A stretch of 64,000 bases of DNA, taken from positions 248,001 through 312,000 of the forward strand of contig NZ_JARJNR010000006.1 of NCBI RefSeq assembly GCF_030143255.1, written 5' to 3'. Source of the DNA: Frigidibacter sp. SD6-1 (GTDB lineage Bacteria; Pseudomonadota; Alphaproteobacteria; Rhodobacterales; Rhodobacteraceae). Each line of letters starts with the position of its first letter. Within the stretch, counting starts at the first letter, position 1. Positions 25,001-34,357 of this stretch are shown here, in pieces. A model generated the notes under the pieces. It searched no databases. It had not been told where the DNA came from and saw only the letters and a list, made by a program, of their open reading frames with translations. A program made the position numbers and the translations under genes.

Positions 25001-26071
25001 TCAGTTCGACGCCAGCCAGGCGTTGAAGCGCTCGTTCAGTTCTGCGTCATGGTCGACCCAGAATTCGTAGGACGAGGCAAGCGCGTTGCCGAGGTTGGCT
25101 TCGGCCGTCGGCATGTAGGGCGCCATCTCGGTCTTGCCGTCCTGATAGAGGCCGACGAGCGGGCCCGAGGACTTGCGCGCCGGGCCGTAGCTGATCCACT
25201 TGGCCTGATCGGCCAGCGCCTGGGTCGAGGTCGAGAACTTCACGAACTCCATTGCCTGCTCGAGGTTCGGCGCGCCCTTCGGCACGACGAACAGGTCATA
25301 TTCATAGACCTGGCCATCCCAGACGGTCTGGAACGGCTTACCCTCGGCCACCGCCGCCGCGAAGATACGGCCGTTGTAGGCAGTGGTCATCGCAACCTCG
25401 CCATCGGCCAGAAGCTGCGGCGGCTGGGCGCCCGCTTCCCACCAGATCGTGTCGGCCTTGATCTTGTCGAGCTCGGCAAAGGCCTTGTCGACGCCTTCCG
25501 GCGTGCCCAGAACCTCATAGACTTCGGCCGCCGGAACGCCCGCGCCCATCAGCGCCATTTCGAGGTTGGCCTTCGCGCCCTTGCGCATGCCGCGCTTGCC
25601 GGGGAATTTCTCCAGGTCGAAGAAATCGGCGATCGTCGACGGCCCCTCGGGGAACTTCGTCGTGTCATAGGCATAGACGGTCGAGAAGACGATGGTCGAC
25701 ACCGCGCAATCGGTCAGCGCGCCGGGCAGGAAGTCGTCCACGGCGGGGGTGCCGTCGGGCGCGGCGGGCAGGGTCGAGGCGTCGATCTCCTCAAGCATAC
25801 CGTCGTCGCACAGTCGGATCGCGTCGGCATATTCCACGTCGGCAACGTCGACGGTGACGTTGCCCGCCTCGACCATCGCCTTGACCGCCGGGGCCGGGTT
25901 GTCGCTGTCCACCGACACGACATTGATGCCGGTCGCGGCAGTGAAGGGCTTGTGATAGGCCTCGACCTGGCTGGTCGTGTAGGCGCCGCCCCAGGACATC
26001 ACGGTCACGTCGGCCTGCGCCGTAAAGGCGACCGCCGTCAGCGCGGTGGAAAGGGTCAGAAGTTTCTTCAT
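25001..26071 (-). CDS. Polyamine-type periplasmic substrate-binding protein (PotD/PotF-like)
   Basis: A 356-residue extracellular solute-binding protein, type 2 fold. Signal peptide ends near TAQA-DV (residue 20). Residues 22-40 (VTVMSWGGAYTTSQVEAYHKP) are typical of the PotD family; the acidic pocket (VADVEYADAIRL) fits a cationic ligand. It lies 59 nt after potA and feeds the two permeases. Confidence 0.92.
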   Translation of the reverse strand: MKKLLTLSTALTAVAFTAQADVTVMSWGGAYTTSQVEAYHKPFTAATGINVVSVDSDNPAPAVKAMVEAGNVTVDVADVEYADAIRLCDDGMLEEIDASTLPAAPDGTPAVDDFLPGALTDCAVSTIVFSTVYAYDTTKFPEGPSTIADFFDLEKFPGKRGMRKGAKANLEMALMGAGVPAAEVYEVLGTPEGVDKAFAELDKIKADTIWWEAGAQPPQLLADGEVAMTTAYNGRIFAAAVAEGKPFQTVWDGQVYEYDLFVVPKGAPNLEQAMEFVKFSTSTQALADQAKWISYGPARKSSGPLVGLYQDGKTEMAPYMPTAEANLGNALASSYEFWVDHDAELNERFNAWLASN

Positions 26072-26130
26072 TTCAGTCTCCCTGGTGTGGTTTCTTGTTT
26101 CAGTCTCCCCCGGTCTTTTCTGACCGGGTA

Positions 26131-27240
26131 TTACATCGGATCAAGGGCGCGGGCATCCTGCGGATGCCAGCCGACCTTGAGCTTCTGTCCATTCGCAAGC
26201 CGGGTCTGGCCCAGCGTATTGCGCATCTTCATCACGAAATCGTCCGCGCCCGCGACCTTCAGGCGGGCGCGCAGAATGTCGCCCATATAGATGACATCCA
26301 CGACCTCGGCCTCGATCGTATGGGCGCCGGGCGGCATCATCTCGGGCTTGAACTCGACCCGTTCGGGCCGGATCGACACAAGGGTCTTCTGGCCCTTTTG
26401 CGTCACGTTCACCGCCGTCGCGTCGATCAGCTCGCCCGTAGACAGCCGCACCAGCGCCTTGTCGCCCGACAATTCCTCGATCGTGCCCGGCAGCTTGTTG
26501 TTCTCGCCGATGAACTGGGCGACGAAGCTGTTTTCCGGCCGTTCGTACAGGTCGGCAGGCGGCGCAAGCTGCTGGATGACGCCGTCATTGAAGACCGCGA
26601 CGCGGTCCGACATGGTCAGCGCCTCACCCTGGTCATGGGTCACATAGACGACGGTGATCCCCAGCCGTTCGTGCAGCGCCTTGATCTCGAACTGCATGTG
26701 CTCGCGCAATTGCTTGTCGAGCGCGCCCAGGGGTTCGTCCATCAGCACAAGCTCGGGGTCGAAGCACAAAGCCCGCGCCAGCGCGATCCTTTGCTGCTGG
26801 CCACCCGACAATTGCGCGGGGCGGCGGTTGGCGAACTTGCCCATCTGCACCATGTCAAGCGCGCGGGCGATCTTTGCCTCACGGTCGGCCTTGCCCATGC
26901 CGCGCACTTCCAGCGGGAAGGAAAGATTCTCGCCCACCGTCATGTGGGGAAACAGCGCATAGTTCTGGAACACCATGCCGATGCCGCGCTTGTGCGGCGG
27001 CACCTGGTTGATGTTGCGCCCGTTCAGGCGGATCTCGCCGTTCGTCGCGGTCTCGAACCCCGCAAGCATCATCAGGCAGGTGGTCTTTCCCGACCCCGAC
27101 GGCCCGAGCATCGTCAGGAACTCGCCCTTCGGCATCGTCAGGTTCAGGTCTTTGACGACAAGCGTCTGCCCGTCATAGCTCTTCTGGACACGGTCGAATT
27201 CGACGAAAGCCGCGTCCGCGGCACTGGTGGCAGAGGTCAA
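26131..27240 (-). CDS. potA: Polyamine-type ABC transporter ATP-binding protein (PotA-like)
   Basis: A 369-residue ATPase. Walker A GPSGSGKTT (about 46-54), signature LSGGQQQR, Walker B LVLMDEP and the switch His in VTHDQ are intact; residues beyond about 250 form the TOBE regulatory domain (LVSIRPERVEF). The start is uncertain: TTG at 27240 with GGGGAGCGAGAG upstream gives the family-like MTSATSAADAAFVEFD; an ATG at 27291 is the alternative. The frame also stays open into the tRNA-Leu gene, which is not coding. Confidence 0.9.
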   Translation of the reverse strand: MTSATSAADAAFVEFDRVQKSYDGQTLVVKDLNLTMPKGEFLTMLGPSGSGKTTCLMMLAGFETATNGEIRLNGRNINQVPPHKRGIGMVFQNYALFPHMTVGENLSFPLEVRGMGKADREAKIARALDMVQMGKFANRRPAQLSGGQQQRIALARALCFDPELVLMDEPLGALDKQLREHMQFEIKALHERLGITVVYVTHDQGEALTMSDRVAVFNDGVIQQLAPPADLYERPENSFVAQFIGENNKLPGTIEELSGDKALVRLSTGELIDATAVNVTQKGQKTLVSIRPERVEFKPEMMPPGAHTIEAEVVDVIYMGDILRARLKVAGADDFVMKMRNTLGQTRLANGQKLKVGWHPQDARALDPM

Positions 27241-27519
27241 CTCTCGCTCCCCGTTAGTTTTTTTGGCTCCCCAAGGCCGAGCTAAGCCCATAGCCCGCAG
27301 ATTTTCAACCGGTTTCTCGGCCCGCTGTGCGAACGTATAGACGACGGTTTGTGCCGCAAGGGAAGGGAAGAAATCGACATGAACCGCCTGATATGCGACA
27401 TGCGGCCGAAGGGGCGGGTATATCGGCGCGAACAACCGGCGCGCCCGAAAACCGGACTGCAGGGCAGGTTGACGGCACGGCGCCCATCTGGACTGAATAA
27501 GGAAATCAAGGGGTTGGAG

Positions 27520-27606
27520 TGGTGCGGTTGAGAAGACTCGAACTTCCACGGGGGTTAGCCCACAGCGACCTCAACGCTGCGCGTCTACCAATTCCGCCAC
27601 AACCGC
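27520..27606 (-). tRNA. tRNA-Leu(GAG)
   Basis: Acceptor stem GCGGTTG/CAACCGC, D-arm GGTAGACGC, anticodon stem CAGCG/CGCTG with loop TTGAGGT (anticodon GAG), a long variable arm as in class II tRNAs, and T-loop GTTCGAGTC. The 3' CCA is encoded. It reads CUC and CUU codons. Confidence 0.95.
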
Positions 27607-27861
27607 ACTCCAAATCGGGCACGCCCGACTGAGGTGGCGTGCTTCTAGCCGAGCGTTTTGAGAAAGGAAAGGGGGTATTTCGATGCGCGGGTCCAATAAT
27701 TCCCGCCCCCCGTCAGGGCCAATGGCGCAGGGGTAACCGTCCTCGACGGAGGATTCCTGTCCCCGTGGGGCAGGCCCATGACCGACCGTCATTCGTCATC
27801 GGCAAACGCGCCTCCCCGGCCGTGGGCGTGACCCCCGTCGAACGCCGCAATCACTTCTGCC

Positions 27862-28035
27862 TCACAGGCCGATGTCGCGCCGAATGTGCGTGCCGAGATG
27901 ACCGAGGTCGATTTCCGCCGGACGCTTGCGCCGCCTTGCCCGTCGCGCTTTCCACAAGCGCGCGACGGTCCGCGGAAGGCGCTGCCAGATGCACCGCCCG
28001 GCGCCGCGCCGCCAGCCTGTCGCGATAGATGCCAT
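27862..28035 (-). CDS. Small Arg-rich DUF1127-like protein, divergent from soxR
   Basis: A 57-residue ORF, too short for most gene callers. It reads a short N-terminus with RRGAGRCIWQRLPRTVARLW, a basic stretch and an end (LGHLGTHIRRDIGL) like the LxxLDDHxLRDIGL finish of DUF1127 proteins. DUF1127 proteins in alphaproteobacteria are small, Arg-rich, stress-induced and linked to RNA turnover or phosphate and carbon control. A ribosome site (AGAGGG) precedes the ATG. Its promoter overlaps a SoxR box (28073-28090), so it is probably SoxR-controlled. The 255 nt between its stop and the tRNA gene hold nothing I can support. Confidence 0.62.
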   Translation of the reverse strand: MASIATGWRRGAGRCIWQRLPRTVARLWKARRARRRKRPAEIDLGHLGTHIRRDIGL

Positions 28036-28063
28036 GCCTGCCCTCTTGCCTTTCGCGATTCGG

Positions 28064-28094
28064 CTTGTAATTTCTTAAGTGAACTTGAGATCAA
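28064..28094 (-). promoter_or_regulatory. SoxR-type promoter with 19-bp spacer and SoxR box
   Basis: TCTTAAGTGAACTTGAGA (28073-28090) matches the E. coli SoxR box CCTCAAGTTAACTTGAGG at 14 of 18 positions. On the minus strand it sits between TTGATC (28089-28094) and TACAAG (28064-28069), spaced by exactly 19 bases, the overlong spacing typical of MerR/SoxR-activated promoters. It faces the DUF1127-like gene; soxR starts 14 bases away on the other strand. Confidence 0.75.
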
Positions 28095-28103
28095 GGGCTT
28101 TCC

Positions 28104-28556
28104 ATGTCCCGTCAGGGCCTGACCATCGGCGACCTCGCCGCCCGCACCGGCCTCGCCGTCTCGGCGATCCGTTTCTATGAGACCCACGGCATCGTTCGTC
28201 CCCTGCGCAACCAGGGCGGCCATCGTCGCTATGGCGGGGCGGACCTTCGGCGGCTGTCGTTCGCGATGATCGCCCAACGCCTTGGCTTCCCGCTGGCCGA
28301 AATCGCGGGTCACCTCGCCGCGCTGCCCGCCGACCGCGCGCCGACACGCAAGGACTGGGAGCGGATTTCCAAGGGTTTCCGCGCTGGAATCGACGCCCGG
28401 ATCGCGCAATTGCAGGCGCTCGGCGATACGCTCGACGGCTGTATCGGCTGCGGCTGCCTGTCGCTCGACCGATGCACGCTCTATAATGCCGAGGACCGGG
28501 CTGCCCGAAAGGGCCAGGGCCCGCGTTACCTGATGGGCGACGAACCGGAGGCGTGA
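28104..28556 (+). CDS. soxR: Redox-sensitive transcriptional activator SoxR
   Basis: A 150-residue MerR-family regulator. The N-terminal winged helix ([21 protein letters not shown]) and dimerisation helix are followed by the [2Fe-2S] cluster motif Cys113-Cys116-Cys118-Cys124 ([12 protein letters not shown]) that senses redox-cycling compounds. A SoxR box lies just upstream and overlaps a divergent promoter. lipB follows with overlapping or touching start codons. No soxS is seen, as is usual outside enterobacteria. Confidence 0.95.
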   Translation: MSRQGLTIGDLAARTGLAVSAIRFYETHGIVRPLRNQGGHRRYGGADLRRLSFAMIAQRLGFPLAEIAGHLAALPADRAPTRKDWERISKGFRAGIDARIAQLQALGDTLDGCIGCGCLSLDRCTLYNAEDRAARKGQGPRYLMGDEPEA

Positions 28557-28564
28557 CGGCAACG

Positions 28565-29221
28565 ATGGTGGAATGGATCACAAGCCCCGGGCTTATTGCC
28601 TACGAAGACGCGCTTACCTTCATGGAAAAGCGCGTCGCGGCGATCGCCGAAGGGCGCGCGGGCGAATGTATCTGGCTTCTCGAACATCCGCCGCTTTACA
28701 CTGCGGGCACGTCCGCGCGCGCCGAGGATCTGACCGACCCCGACCGCTTTCCCGTCTACGAGGCGCGGCGCGGCGGGCAATATACCTATCACGGTCCCGG
28801 TCAGCGGGTGGCCTATGTGATGCTCGACCTCAACCGGCGCGAAAGGGACGTCCGGCGTTTCGTCGAACGGCTGGAGAACTGGGTCATCGCCGCCCTCGCC
28901 GAATTCAATGTCCGTGGCGAGATCAGACCCGGCCGGGTCGGCGTCTGGGTTACGCGGCCCGACAAGGCGCCGGGCGCCGACGGCGCCCCCCGCGAGGACA
29001 AGATCGCCGCCATCGGCATCCGTCTGCGCAAATGGGTGAGCTTTCACGGCATCTCGATCAACGTAGAACCCGACCTCGGCCATTTCGACGGGATCGTGCC
29101 CTGCGGCATCCGCGACCACGGGGTCACCAGCCTCGTCGATCTCGGCCTGCCGGTGACGATGAGCGATCTGGACACGGCACTCCGCGCGGCGTTTCTGTCG
29201 GCTTTCTCACCGGACGGCTGA
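28565..29221 (+). CDS. lipB: Lipoyl(octanoyl) transferase
   Basis: A 218-residue enzyme that moves octanoyl groups from acyl carrier protein to lipoyl domains. It shows [13 protein letters not shown] (about 70), Lys146 in DKIAAIGIR and catalytic Cys180 in PCGIRDHG. The ATG at 28565 gives the family start MVEW; a GTG at 28553 overlapping the soxR stop is an alternative four codons upstream. It is the only evident gene cotranscribed with soxR. Confidence 0.94.
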   Translation: MVEWITSPGLIAYEDALTFMEKRVAAIAEGRAGECIWLLEHPPLYTAGTSARAEDLTDPDRFPVYEARRGGQYTYHGPGQRVAYVMLDLNRRERDVRRFVERLENWVIAALAEFNVRGEIRPGRVGVWVTRPDKAPGADGAPREDKIAAIGIRLRKWVSFHGISINVEPDLGHFDGIVPCGIRDHGVTSLVDLGLPVTMSDLDTALRAAFLSAFSPDG

Positions 29222-29244
29222 AGCGGCAAATGGATGACGCGCAC

Positions 29245-30090
29245 TCAGCCGAGCGGTTTTTCCAGCACTGCCCTGACAGATTGAGGTGCCTCGGCGAGGT
29301 CACGCCAGGTCGGCTGTCGGCACGCGGCCATGAGCGGCCGGAAGCCCGGTTCGATCGGTCGCAGATAGGCACGACCAAGGCGCCCCATCCCCGGATACTC
29401 TCGTCGGCCGAACGAAATGTAACCCGAGAGCGATCCGTCGTAGCCAACGAAATTCGTCGACATGAACAGGTGTGACACCCATTGCGACGGCGGCGGATAG
29501 AACAGCAGGATCGTCGCGCCTTCGATCGAATCCATGACGACGCCGCGATACTCGCGCGCATTATAGTTCGGATATTTCGAACGCAGCGACATGGCCAGAT
29601 CGGCGGGAAAGTAGGCCCGGGGCACAAACCCCCGCACAAGCCGCTCGCCCGCGGTGCTGCGGACCTTGATGATCGACAGGGCAACCATTCCCGGTTGTGA
29701 CAGGGAATTCTGCCAAAGCTCGTAATTCCCGTCGGCAAGGACCGATTCCTGCGGAAAATAGTCCTGCCAGGGAGCGGCCCATCCAATGGCATTCGCAAGC
29801 GGTTCGCTGTGGGCGTACTGGTGCGGGCCGCGATGCGGACGGGGGCTCTTCGACCGCTGCACGATCAGACGCGCCTCTTCCGCATCAAGCGGCTCGGTCA
29901 GGATCCGCGCATCCGCGCCAAAGAAATCGCAGATCGAGGCAAGCAGATTCGGTTTGGGGAAGGAACTGCTGTTCAGGTAGCGCTGAAACTGGACCTTTCC
30001 GATATCGAGCTGGTTCGCAACATTTGCCTGCGACGAATGCGCGCGGCAGAGGAGCCGCAGGTTGCTCCCGAATACGCGGAGGACGGACAT
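29245..30090 (-). CDS. XRE-like HTH regulator with C-terminal effector-like domain
   Basis: A 281-residue protein. Residues 5-65 form a helix-turn-helix of the Cro/CI type (NLRLLCRAHSSQANVANQLDIGKVQFQRYLN). The remaining ~190 residues, rich in aromatic residues (LFYPPPSQWVSHLFMSTN, GYISFGRREYPGMGRLG), match a domain common in Rhodobacterales regulators but without a known ligand. It is convergent with lipB, with only 23 bases between. An inverted repeat lies about 80-110 bases upstream of its start. Confidence 0.75.
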   Translation of the reverse strand: MSVLRVFGSNLRLLCRAHSSQANVANQLDIGKVQFQRYLNSSSFPKPNLLASICDFFGADARILTEPLDAEEARLIVQRSKSPRPHRGPHQYAHSEPLANAIGWAAPWQDYFPQESVLADGNYELWQNSLSQPGMVALSIIKVRSTAGERLVRGFVPRAYFPADLAMSLRSKYPNYNAREYRGVVMDSIEGATILLFYPPPSQWVSHLFMSTNFVGYDGSLSGYISFGRREYPGMGRLGRAYLRPIEPGFRPLMAACRQPTWRDLAEAPQSVRAVLEKPLG

Positions 30091-30151
30091 ACCAACAGAG
30101 CCCCAGGAAAAGACAGTGGCGACCAGGTCACGTCTATTCCCAGACTGTGAA

Positions 30152-30197
30152 GCAAATTTGCGCAGGTTGTGTCAAACTCCAAATTTCCGTGACACAA
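30152..30197. promoter_or_regulatory. Inverted repeats upstream of the HTH regulator gene
   Basis: TTGTGTCA (30167-30174) and TGACACAA (30190-30197) are perfect 8-bp arms 15 bases apart, followed on the plus strand by TTTTTT. A separate palindrome GCAAATTTGC is at 30152-30161. A consensus TTGACA (minus strand, 30170-30175) overlaps the first arm, so this could be an autoregulatory operator. Confidence 0.4.
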
Positions 30198-30849
30198 TTT
30201 TTTAGGTGGCGCAACTGCGCGCGAGGCAGTTGCACCATCGCTGATCGCTGCCGGCGGCATCCGCAAGCCATGCGGCAGTGTCGCCGCGCCCACGCGCAAG
30301 GAACATCGATTTCCGCGCGGGCATCAAACAGAACGTACAGGCTGCCGAGGACACGGGAAAGGCTGGCGGCCAGGCCACAATACCATTTGGACGGGTGTGA
30401 ACCAGAATTTCGGTCCCGTAAATTCGAGACTTTCGATCCTGACAGGGCTCAGCTCCCCCTCCTGACAACATTGCAGCATACGCGCCGCCGCGCGTCGGCC
30501 TACATCACACGCCGCTCTTCTCCTACACCGTCCCCGGCAACCTGCATGAAGGGATTAAGGTCCAACTTTCCGTAAGGGAAGATTCACATTTGCGCATCTT
30601 GGATACAGAAATGTTACCTCGCCTCGGCAGGGGTTCTTTCGCCGTCCGCTCGTGACAAGGCCGGGCGGTGCAGGGCCTTTCCGGCCGGAGGAGGGCCGCC
30701 CTGCCGGGAACCGCGCCCGCGCGAACATGATATTTCCGTGCCCGCCCCCCGTTTCTTTCATTGCCCATCGGCGGATCGCCAATTATTACGGGGCCGGACA
30801 CCCGGTACGGACGAGATTCCGGCCGGTTCTTAAGGAATGGGAGAACAGC
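30198..30849. other. Non-coding region upstream of ctaD
   Basis: About 650 bases with no gene I can support; the short open frames here have no recognisable protein. Near 30565-30580 a weak dyad CTTTCC/GGGAAG is seen. TTGCGC (30592-30597) and TGTTAC (30614-30619) with a 16-base spacer may form the ctaD promoter, leaving an unusually long untranslated leader of over 200 bases. A ribosome site (GGGAGAAC) precedes ctaD. Confidence 0.4.
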
Positions 30850-32541
30850 ATGGCCGACGCAGCCGTTCATGGCCACGACGCGCACGGACACCCGGGTTTC
30901 TTCACCCGCTGGTTCATGTCGACGAACCACAAGGATATCGGGATCCTCTACCTCTTCACCGCCGCGATCGTCGGCTTCATATCCGTCATGTTCACCGGCT
31001 ACATGCGGCTCGAACTGATGGAGCCGGGCGTCCAGTACATGTGCCAGGAAGGCGCGCGGTTCGTCGCATCGGCCGATGTCTGCACGCCGAACGGGCACCT
31101 GTGGAACGTGATGATCACCTATCACGGCGTCCTGATGATGTTCTTCGTCGTCATTCCGGCGCTTTTCGGCGGCTTCGGCAACTATTTCATGCCGCTCCAT
31201 ATCGGCGCGCCCGACATGGCCTTCCCGCGGATGAACAACCTTTCCTACTGGCTCTATGTCGCGGGCACCTCGCTCGGCGTGGCCTCGATGCTCGCCCCGG
31301 GCGGCAACGGCTCGCTGACCTCGGGTCTCGGTTCGGGGGCGGGTGTGGGCTGGGTTCTCTACCCGCCGCTGACCACCACGGCCGAAGGCGGCTATGCGAT
31401 GGACCTCGCGATCTTCGCGGTCCACGTCTCGGGCGCCTCCTCGATCCTCGGCGCGATCAACATGATCACCACGTTCCTGAACATGCGCGCGCCCGGCATG
31501 ACGCTGCACAAGGTGCCGCTCTTCGCCTGGTCGATCTTCGTCACCGCCTGGCTGATCCTTCTGTCGCTGCCGGTCCTCGCCGGCGCCATCACCATGCTCC
31601 TGACCGACCGCAACTTCGGGACGACCTTCTTCACCGCCTCGGGCGGCGGCGACCCGATCCTCTACCAGCACATCCTGTGGTTCTTCGGCCATCCGGAAGT
31701 CTACATCATCATCGTCCCGGGCTTCGGCATCATCAGCCATGTCATCGCGACCTTCTCGCGCAAGCCGATCTTCGGCTACCTGCCGATGGTCTATGCGATG
31801 GTGGCGATCGGTGTCCTCGGCTTCGTCGTCTGGGCGCACCATATGTACACGGTCGGCATGTCGCTGACCCAGCAGAGCTACTTCATGCTGGCCACGATGG
31901 TCATCGCGGTGCCGACGGGCGTGAAGGTCTTCAGCTGGATCGCCACGATGTGGGGCGGCTCGATCGAGTTCAAGACGCCGATGCTCTGGGCCTTCGGCTT
32001 CCTCTTCCTCTTCACCGTGGGCGGCGTCACCGGCGTGGTGCTCAGCCAGGCGCCGGTCGACCGTGTCTATCACGACACCTATTATGTCGTGGCGCACTTC
32101 CACTATGTGATGTCGCTCGGCGCCGTCTTCGCGATCTTCGCGGGCATCTATTACTGGTTCGGCAAGATGTCGGGCCGCCAGTATCCGGAATGGGCGGGCA
32201 AGCTGCATTTCTGGATGATGTTCATCGGCGCGAACCTGACCTTCTTCCCGCAGCATTTCCTCGGCCGCCAGGGCATGCCGCGCCGCTACATCGACTATCC
32301 CGAGGCCTTCGCCTACTGGAACAAGATCTCCAGCTACGGCGCGTTCCTCTCGATTGCCTCGCTGGTCTTCTTTTTCGGGATCGTCCTCTACACCCTTCTG
32401 TGGGGCCGCCGCGTGACCGAGAAAAACTACTGGAACGAATATGCCGACACGCTGGAATGGACCCTGCCCTCGCCGCCGCCCGAACATACGTTCGAAGAGC
32501 TGCCGAAGCAGTCGGACTGGGACAAGGGCCACGCCCACTGA
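30850..32541 (+). CDS. ctaD: aa3-type cytochrome c oxidase subunit I
   Basis: A 563-residue, twelve-helix haem-copper oxidase core subunit that reduces O2 to water and pumps protons. Haem and CuB ligands are visible: His in [14 protein letters not shown] with the cross-linked His-Tyr, the AHHMY pair, and HFHYVM for both haems. The D-channel sequence [24 protein letters not shown] is intact. It stands alone, as in related genera, with subunits II and III elsewhere. Confidence 0.98.
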   Translation: MADAAVHGHDAHGHPGFFTRWFMSTNHKDIGILYLFTAAIVGFISVMFTGYMRLELMEPGVQYMCQEGARFVASADVCTPNGHLWNVMITYHGVLMMFFVVIPALFGGFGNYFMPLHIGAPDMAFPRMNNLSYWLYVAGTSLGVASMLAPGGNGSLTSGLGSGAGVGWVLYPPLTTTAEGGYAMDLAIFAVHVSGASSILGAINMITTFLNMRAPGMTLHKVPLFAWSIFVTAWLILLSLPVLAGAITMLLTDRNFGTTFFTASGGGDPILYQHILWFFGHPEVYIIIVPGFGIISHVIATFSRKPIFGYLPMVYAMVAIGVLGFVVWAHHMYTVGMSLTQQSYFMLATMVIAVPTGVKVFSWIATMWGGSIEFKTPMLWAFGFLFLFTVGGVTGVVLSQAPVDRVYHDTYYVVAHFHYVMSLGAVFAIFAGIYYWFGKMSGRQYPEWAGKLHFWMMFIGANLTFFPQHFLGRQGMPRRYIDYPEAFAYWNKISSYGAFLSIASLVFFFGIVLYTLLWGRRVTEKNYWNEYADTLEWTLPSPPPEHTFEELPKQSDWDKGHAH

Positions 32542-32557
32542 TCCCCTGAAATGACCC

Positions 32558-32586
32558 AAGGCCCCGGAGCGATCCGGGGCCTTGTT
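32558..32586 (+). terminator. Intrinsic terminator of ctaD
   Basis: AAGGCCCCGGA (32558-32568) pairs perfectly with TCCGGGGCCTT (32573-32583) across GCGA, followed by GTT. ridA starts 27 bases later. Confidence 0.8.
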
Positions 32587-32609
32587 CATTGCCATTGCAG
32601 GATAGACCG

Positions 32610-33011
32610 ATGTCCCGGCGCGCGATCATCCCACCCGGATCCGAGGAAACCTCCCGCGCCCTCGCCCTGTCGCCCGGCATCATCTCCGGCGACCACCTGT
32701 TCCTGACGGGCATGACCGGCAGTGCCGCCGACAGCACCATGCCCGCCGACCCCGAGACGCAGTTCCGCAACGCCTTCGACAAGATCGCTTCGGTTCTGGC
32801 AGAGGCGGGGCTTGGCACGGACAGTATTGTCGAGATGACGAGCTATCACATCGCGCTCCGCGCCCATTTCGACCTCTTCAACCAGGTGCGCAGCACCTAT
32901 GTGCGCGACCCCTTCCCGGCATGGACGGCGGTCGAGGTCGCAGGCCTGCGCCGCGAAGGCGCGCTGGTCGAAATTCGCGTGATCGCCAGCATCAAGGGAG
33001 ACGCATCATGA
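32610..33011 (+). CDS. RidA family protein
   Basis: A 133-residue Rid-superfamily protein. Such proteins hydrolyse reactive enamine/imine intermediates from PLP enzymes. The core features are LSPGIISGDHLFLTGMTG (about 16-33), QFRNAFDKIASVLAEAG (about 52-68) and a C-terminal VEVAGLRREGALVEIRVIA. The conserved Arg of RidA is not obvious, so this may be a non-archetypal Rid subfamily. It overlaps the GST gene by ATGA. Confidence 0.85.
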   Translation: MSRRAIIPPGSEETSRALALSPGIISGDHLFLTGMTGSAADSTMPADPETQFRNAFDKIASVLAEAGLGTDSIVEMTSYHIALRAHFDLFNQVRSTYVRDPFPAWTAVEVAGLRREGALVEIRVIASIKGDAS

Positions 33012-33649
33012 GCCTTAAGATCTGGGGCCGCACCGATTCCTCCAACGTCCAGGCGCTCATGTGGTGCGTGGGCGAACTGGGCCTGCCCTACGAGCGTATC
33101 GACGCGGGCCACCGGTTCGGCGTGAACGACACGCCCGAGTTTCTGGCCATGAACCCCAACGGCGCGGTCCCCGTGCTGCAGGACGGCGACAACCCGCCCC
33201 TGTGGGAAACCGGCGCCATCCTGCGCTATCTCGCCAACCGCTATGGCCACGCGCCCTTCTGGCCCGGGGAACTGATCGCCCGGACCGAGGTCGACCGCTG
33301 GGCGGAATGGTCGAAGATCAACGTGGCGCTGGGCTTCACCGCGCCGGTCTTCTGGAAAGTCGTCCGCACACCTGCCGCCCGCCGCGACCCCGCCGCCATC
33401 GCCGCCGCGGTCACCGCTCTGGAAACCAAACTCCGCATCGCCGAGGACCGGCTCGCCCGTCACGACTACCTCGTCTCGGACGATTTCACGCTCGCCGACA
33501 TCCAGTTCGGCCATGTCCTTTACCGCTACTATGACATCGCCATTTCCCGCGCCGACCTGCCCGCGCTCCGCGCCTATCACGACCGCCTCAAGCTGCGCCC
33601 GGCCTACCGGACGCATGTGATGGTCTCCTATGACGCGCTCAGGGCCTGA
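33008..33649 (+). CDS. Glutathione S-transferase family protein
   Basis: A 213-residue two-domain GST. The thioredoxin-like N-domain (1-80) has SSNVQ at the active-site position, cis-Pro in GAVPVLQDG, and ETGAIL for glutathione binding; the helical C-domain has the N-capping motif SDDFTLADIQFGH. Ser11 or Ser12 would be the catalytic residue. Its coupling to ridA suggests a joint detoxification role (inference). Confidence 0.9.
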   Translation: MSLKIWGRTDSSNVQALMWCVGELGLPYERIDAGHRFGVNDTPEFLAMNPNGAVPVLQDGDNPPLWETGAILRYLANRYGHAPFWPGELIARTEVDRWAEWSKINVALGFTAPVFWKVVRTPAARRDPAAIAAAVTALETKLRIAEDRLARHDYLVSDDFTLADIQFGHVLYRYYDIAISRADLPALRAYHDRLKLRPAYRTHVMVSYDALRA

Positions 33650-33658
33650 CCGACGCCC

Positions 33659-34144
33659 ATGCCCTACATATGGACCTCCGGCCCCGACGAGGGCAGCCGC
33701 GCACTCACGCTCCGTCCCCACCGGTCGCTGACGCCCCGGGGGTTCGTTCTGTTCATCGGTGCGACCGCTGCTCTCTTTGCCCTGCCGCTCCTGTCGCTCG
33801 TCGGCGGCGCGGCGCTCTGGTTCGTCCTCGCCTTCGCGGGCCTCTGCCTCTGGGCCGTCTGGATCGCCATCGCCCGCAACAGCCGCGCGGCGGGCAGGGG
33901 CGAGGTCCTGACCCTCACCCGCGACCGGATCACGCTGATCCATGCGCTTGCCGACCCGCCCCGCACCTGGGAGGCCAATCCCTATTGGGTGACCGTCCAG
34001 CTCCGCCCCGAAGGCGGGCCGGTGGCGCATTACCTCACCCTCAAGGGCAACGGCCGCGAGGTCGAGCTGGGCGCCTTCCTCTCCCCCGACGAACGCAAGG
34101 CGCTGGCGGACGAACTGCGCGCGGCGCTCGCCGAGGTCAGGTGA
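33659..34144 (+). CDS. DUF2244 integral membrane protein
   Basis: A 161-residue protein with two adjacent membrane helices (about 28-48 and 50-71) and a soluble beta-rich C-domain, the DUF2244 layout (SLTPRGF, WEANPYWVTVQL, GREVELGAFLSPDER). Members often lie near cytochrome oxidase genes, as here with ctaD three genes upstream, but the function is unknown. It starts nine bases after the GST stop. Confidence 0.88.
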   Translation: MPYIWTSGPDEGSRALTLRPHRSLTPRGFVLFIGATAALFALPLLSLVGGAALWFVLAFAGLCLWAVWIAIARNSRAAGRGEVLTLTRDRITLIHALADPPRTWEANPYWVTVQLRPEGGPVAHYLTLKGNGREVELGAFLSPDERKALADELRAALAEVR

Positions 34145-34357
34145 CGGACGTCATCCGGACAGGAGCGAACCGCAAACCGGCCGCCACCTCCTGCCGCCGG
34201 TCTGGACCGGCCCCGACGGCCTTGTGCCCCGGGGCCGCCAGCGCCATTTCAACCAGACGCGCCCGTCCGGACCACCGGCCACCCAGAGTGTCGCCGCCCG
34301 CGCATCGCGCCCGGATGCGCCCCTCCTCTCCCCGGGGGGCGTATCCTTGATCGTCCC

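Noticed and set aside
27241-27549. N-terminal extension of PotA into the tRNA-Leu gene
   Set aside because: The extension reads through a tRNA and lacks homology; TTG 27240 or ATG 27291 are better starts.
30202-30471. 89-codon minus-strand ORF before ctaD
   Set aside because: Composition and lack of any motif do not support coding; the region is better read as regulatory.
30523-32595. 690-residue open frame antisense to ctaD
   Set aside because: Highly charged, no domain, and fully explained by codon bias opposite the oxidase gene.
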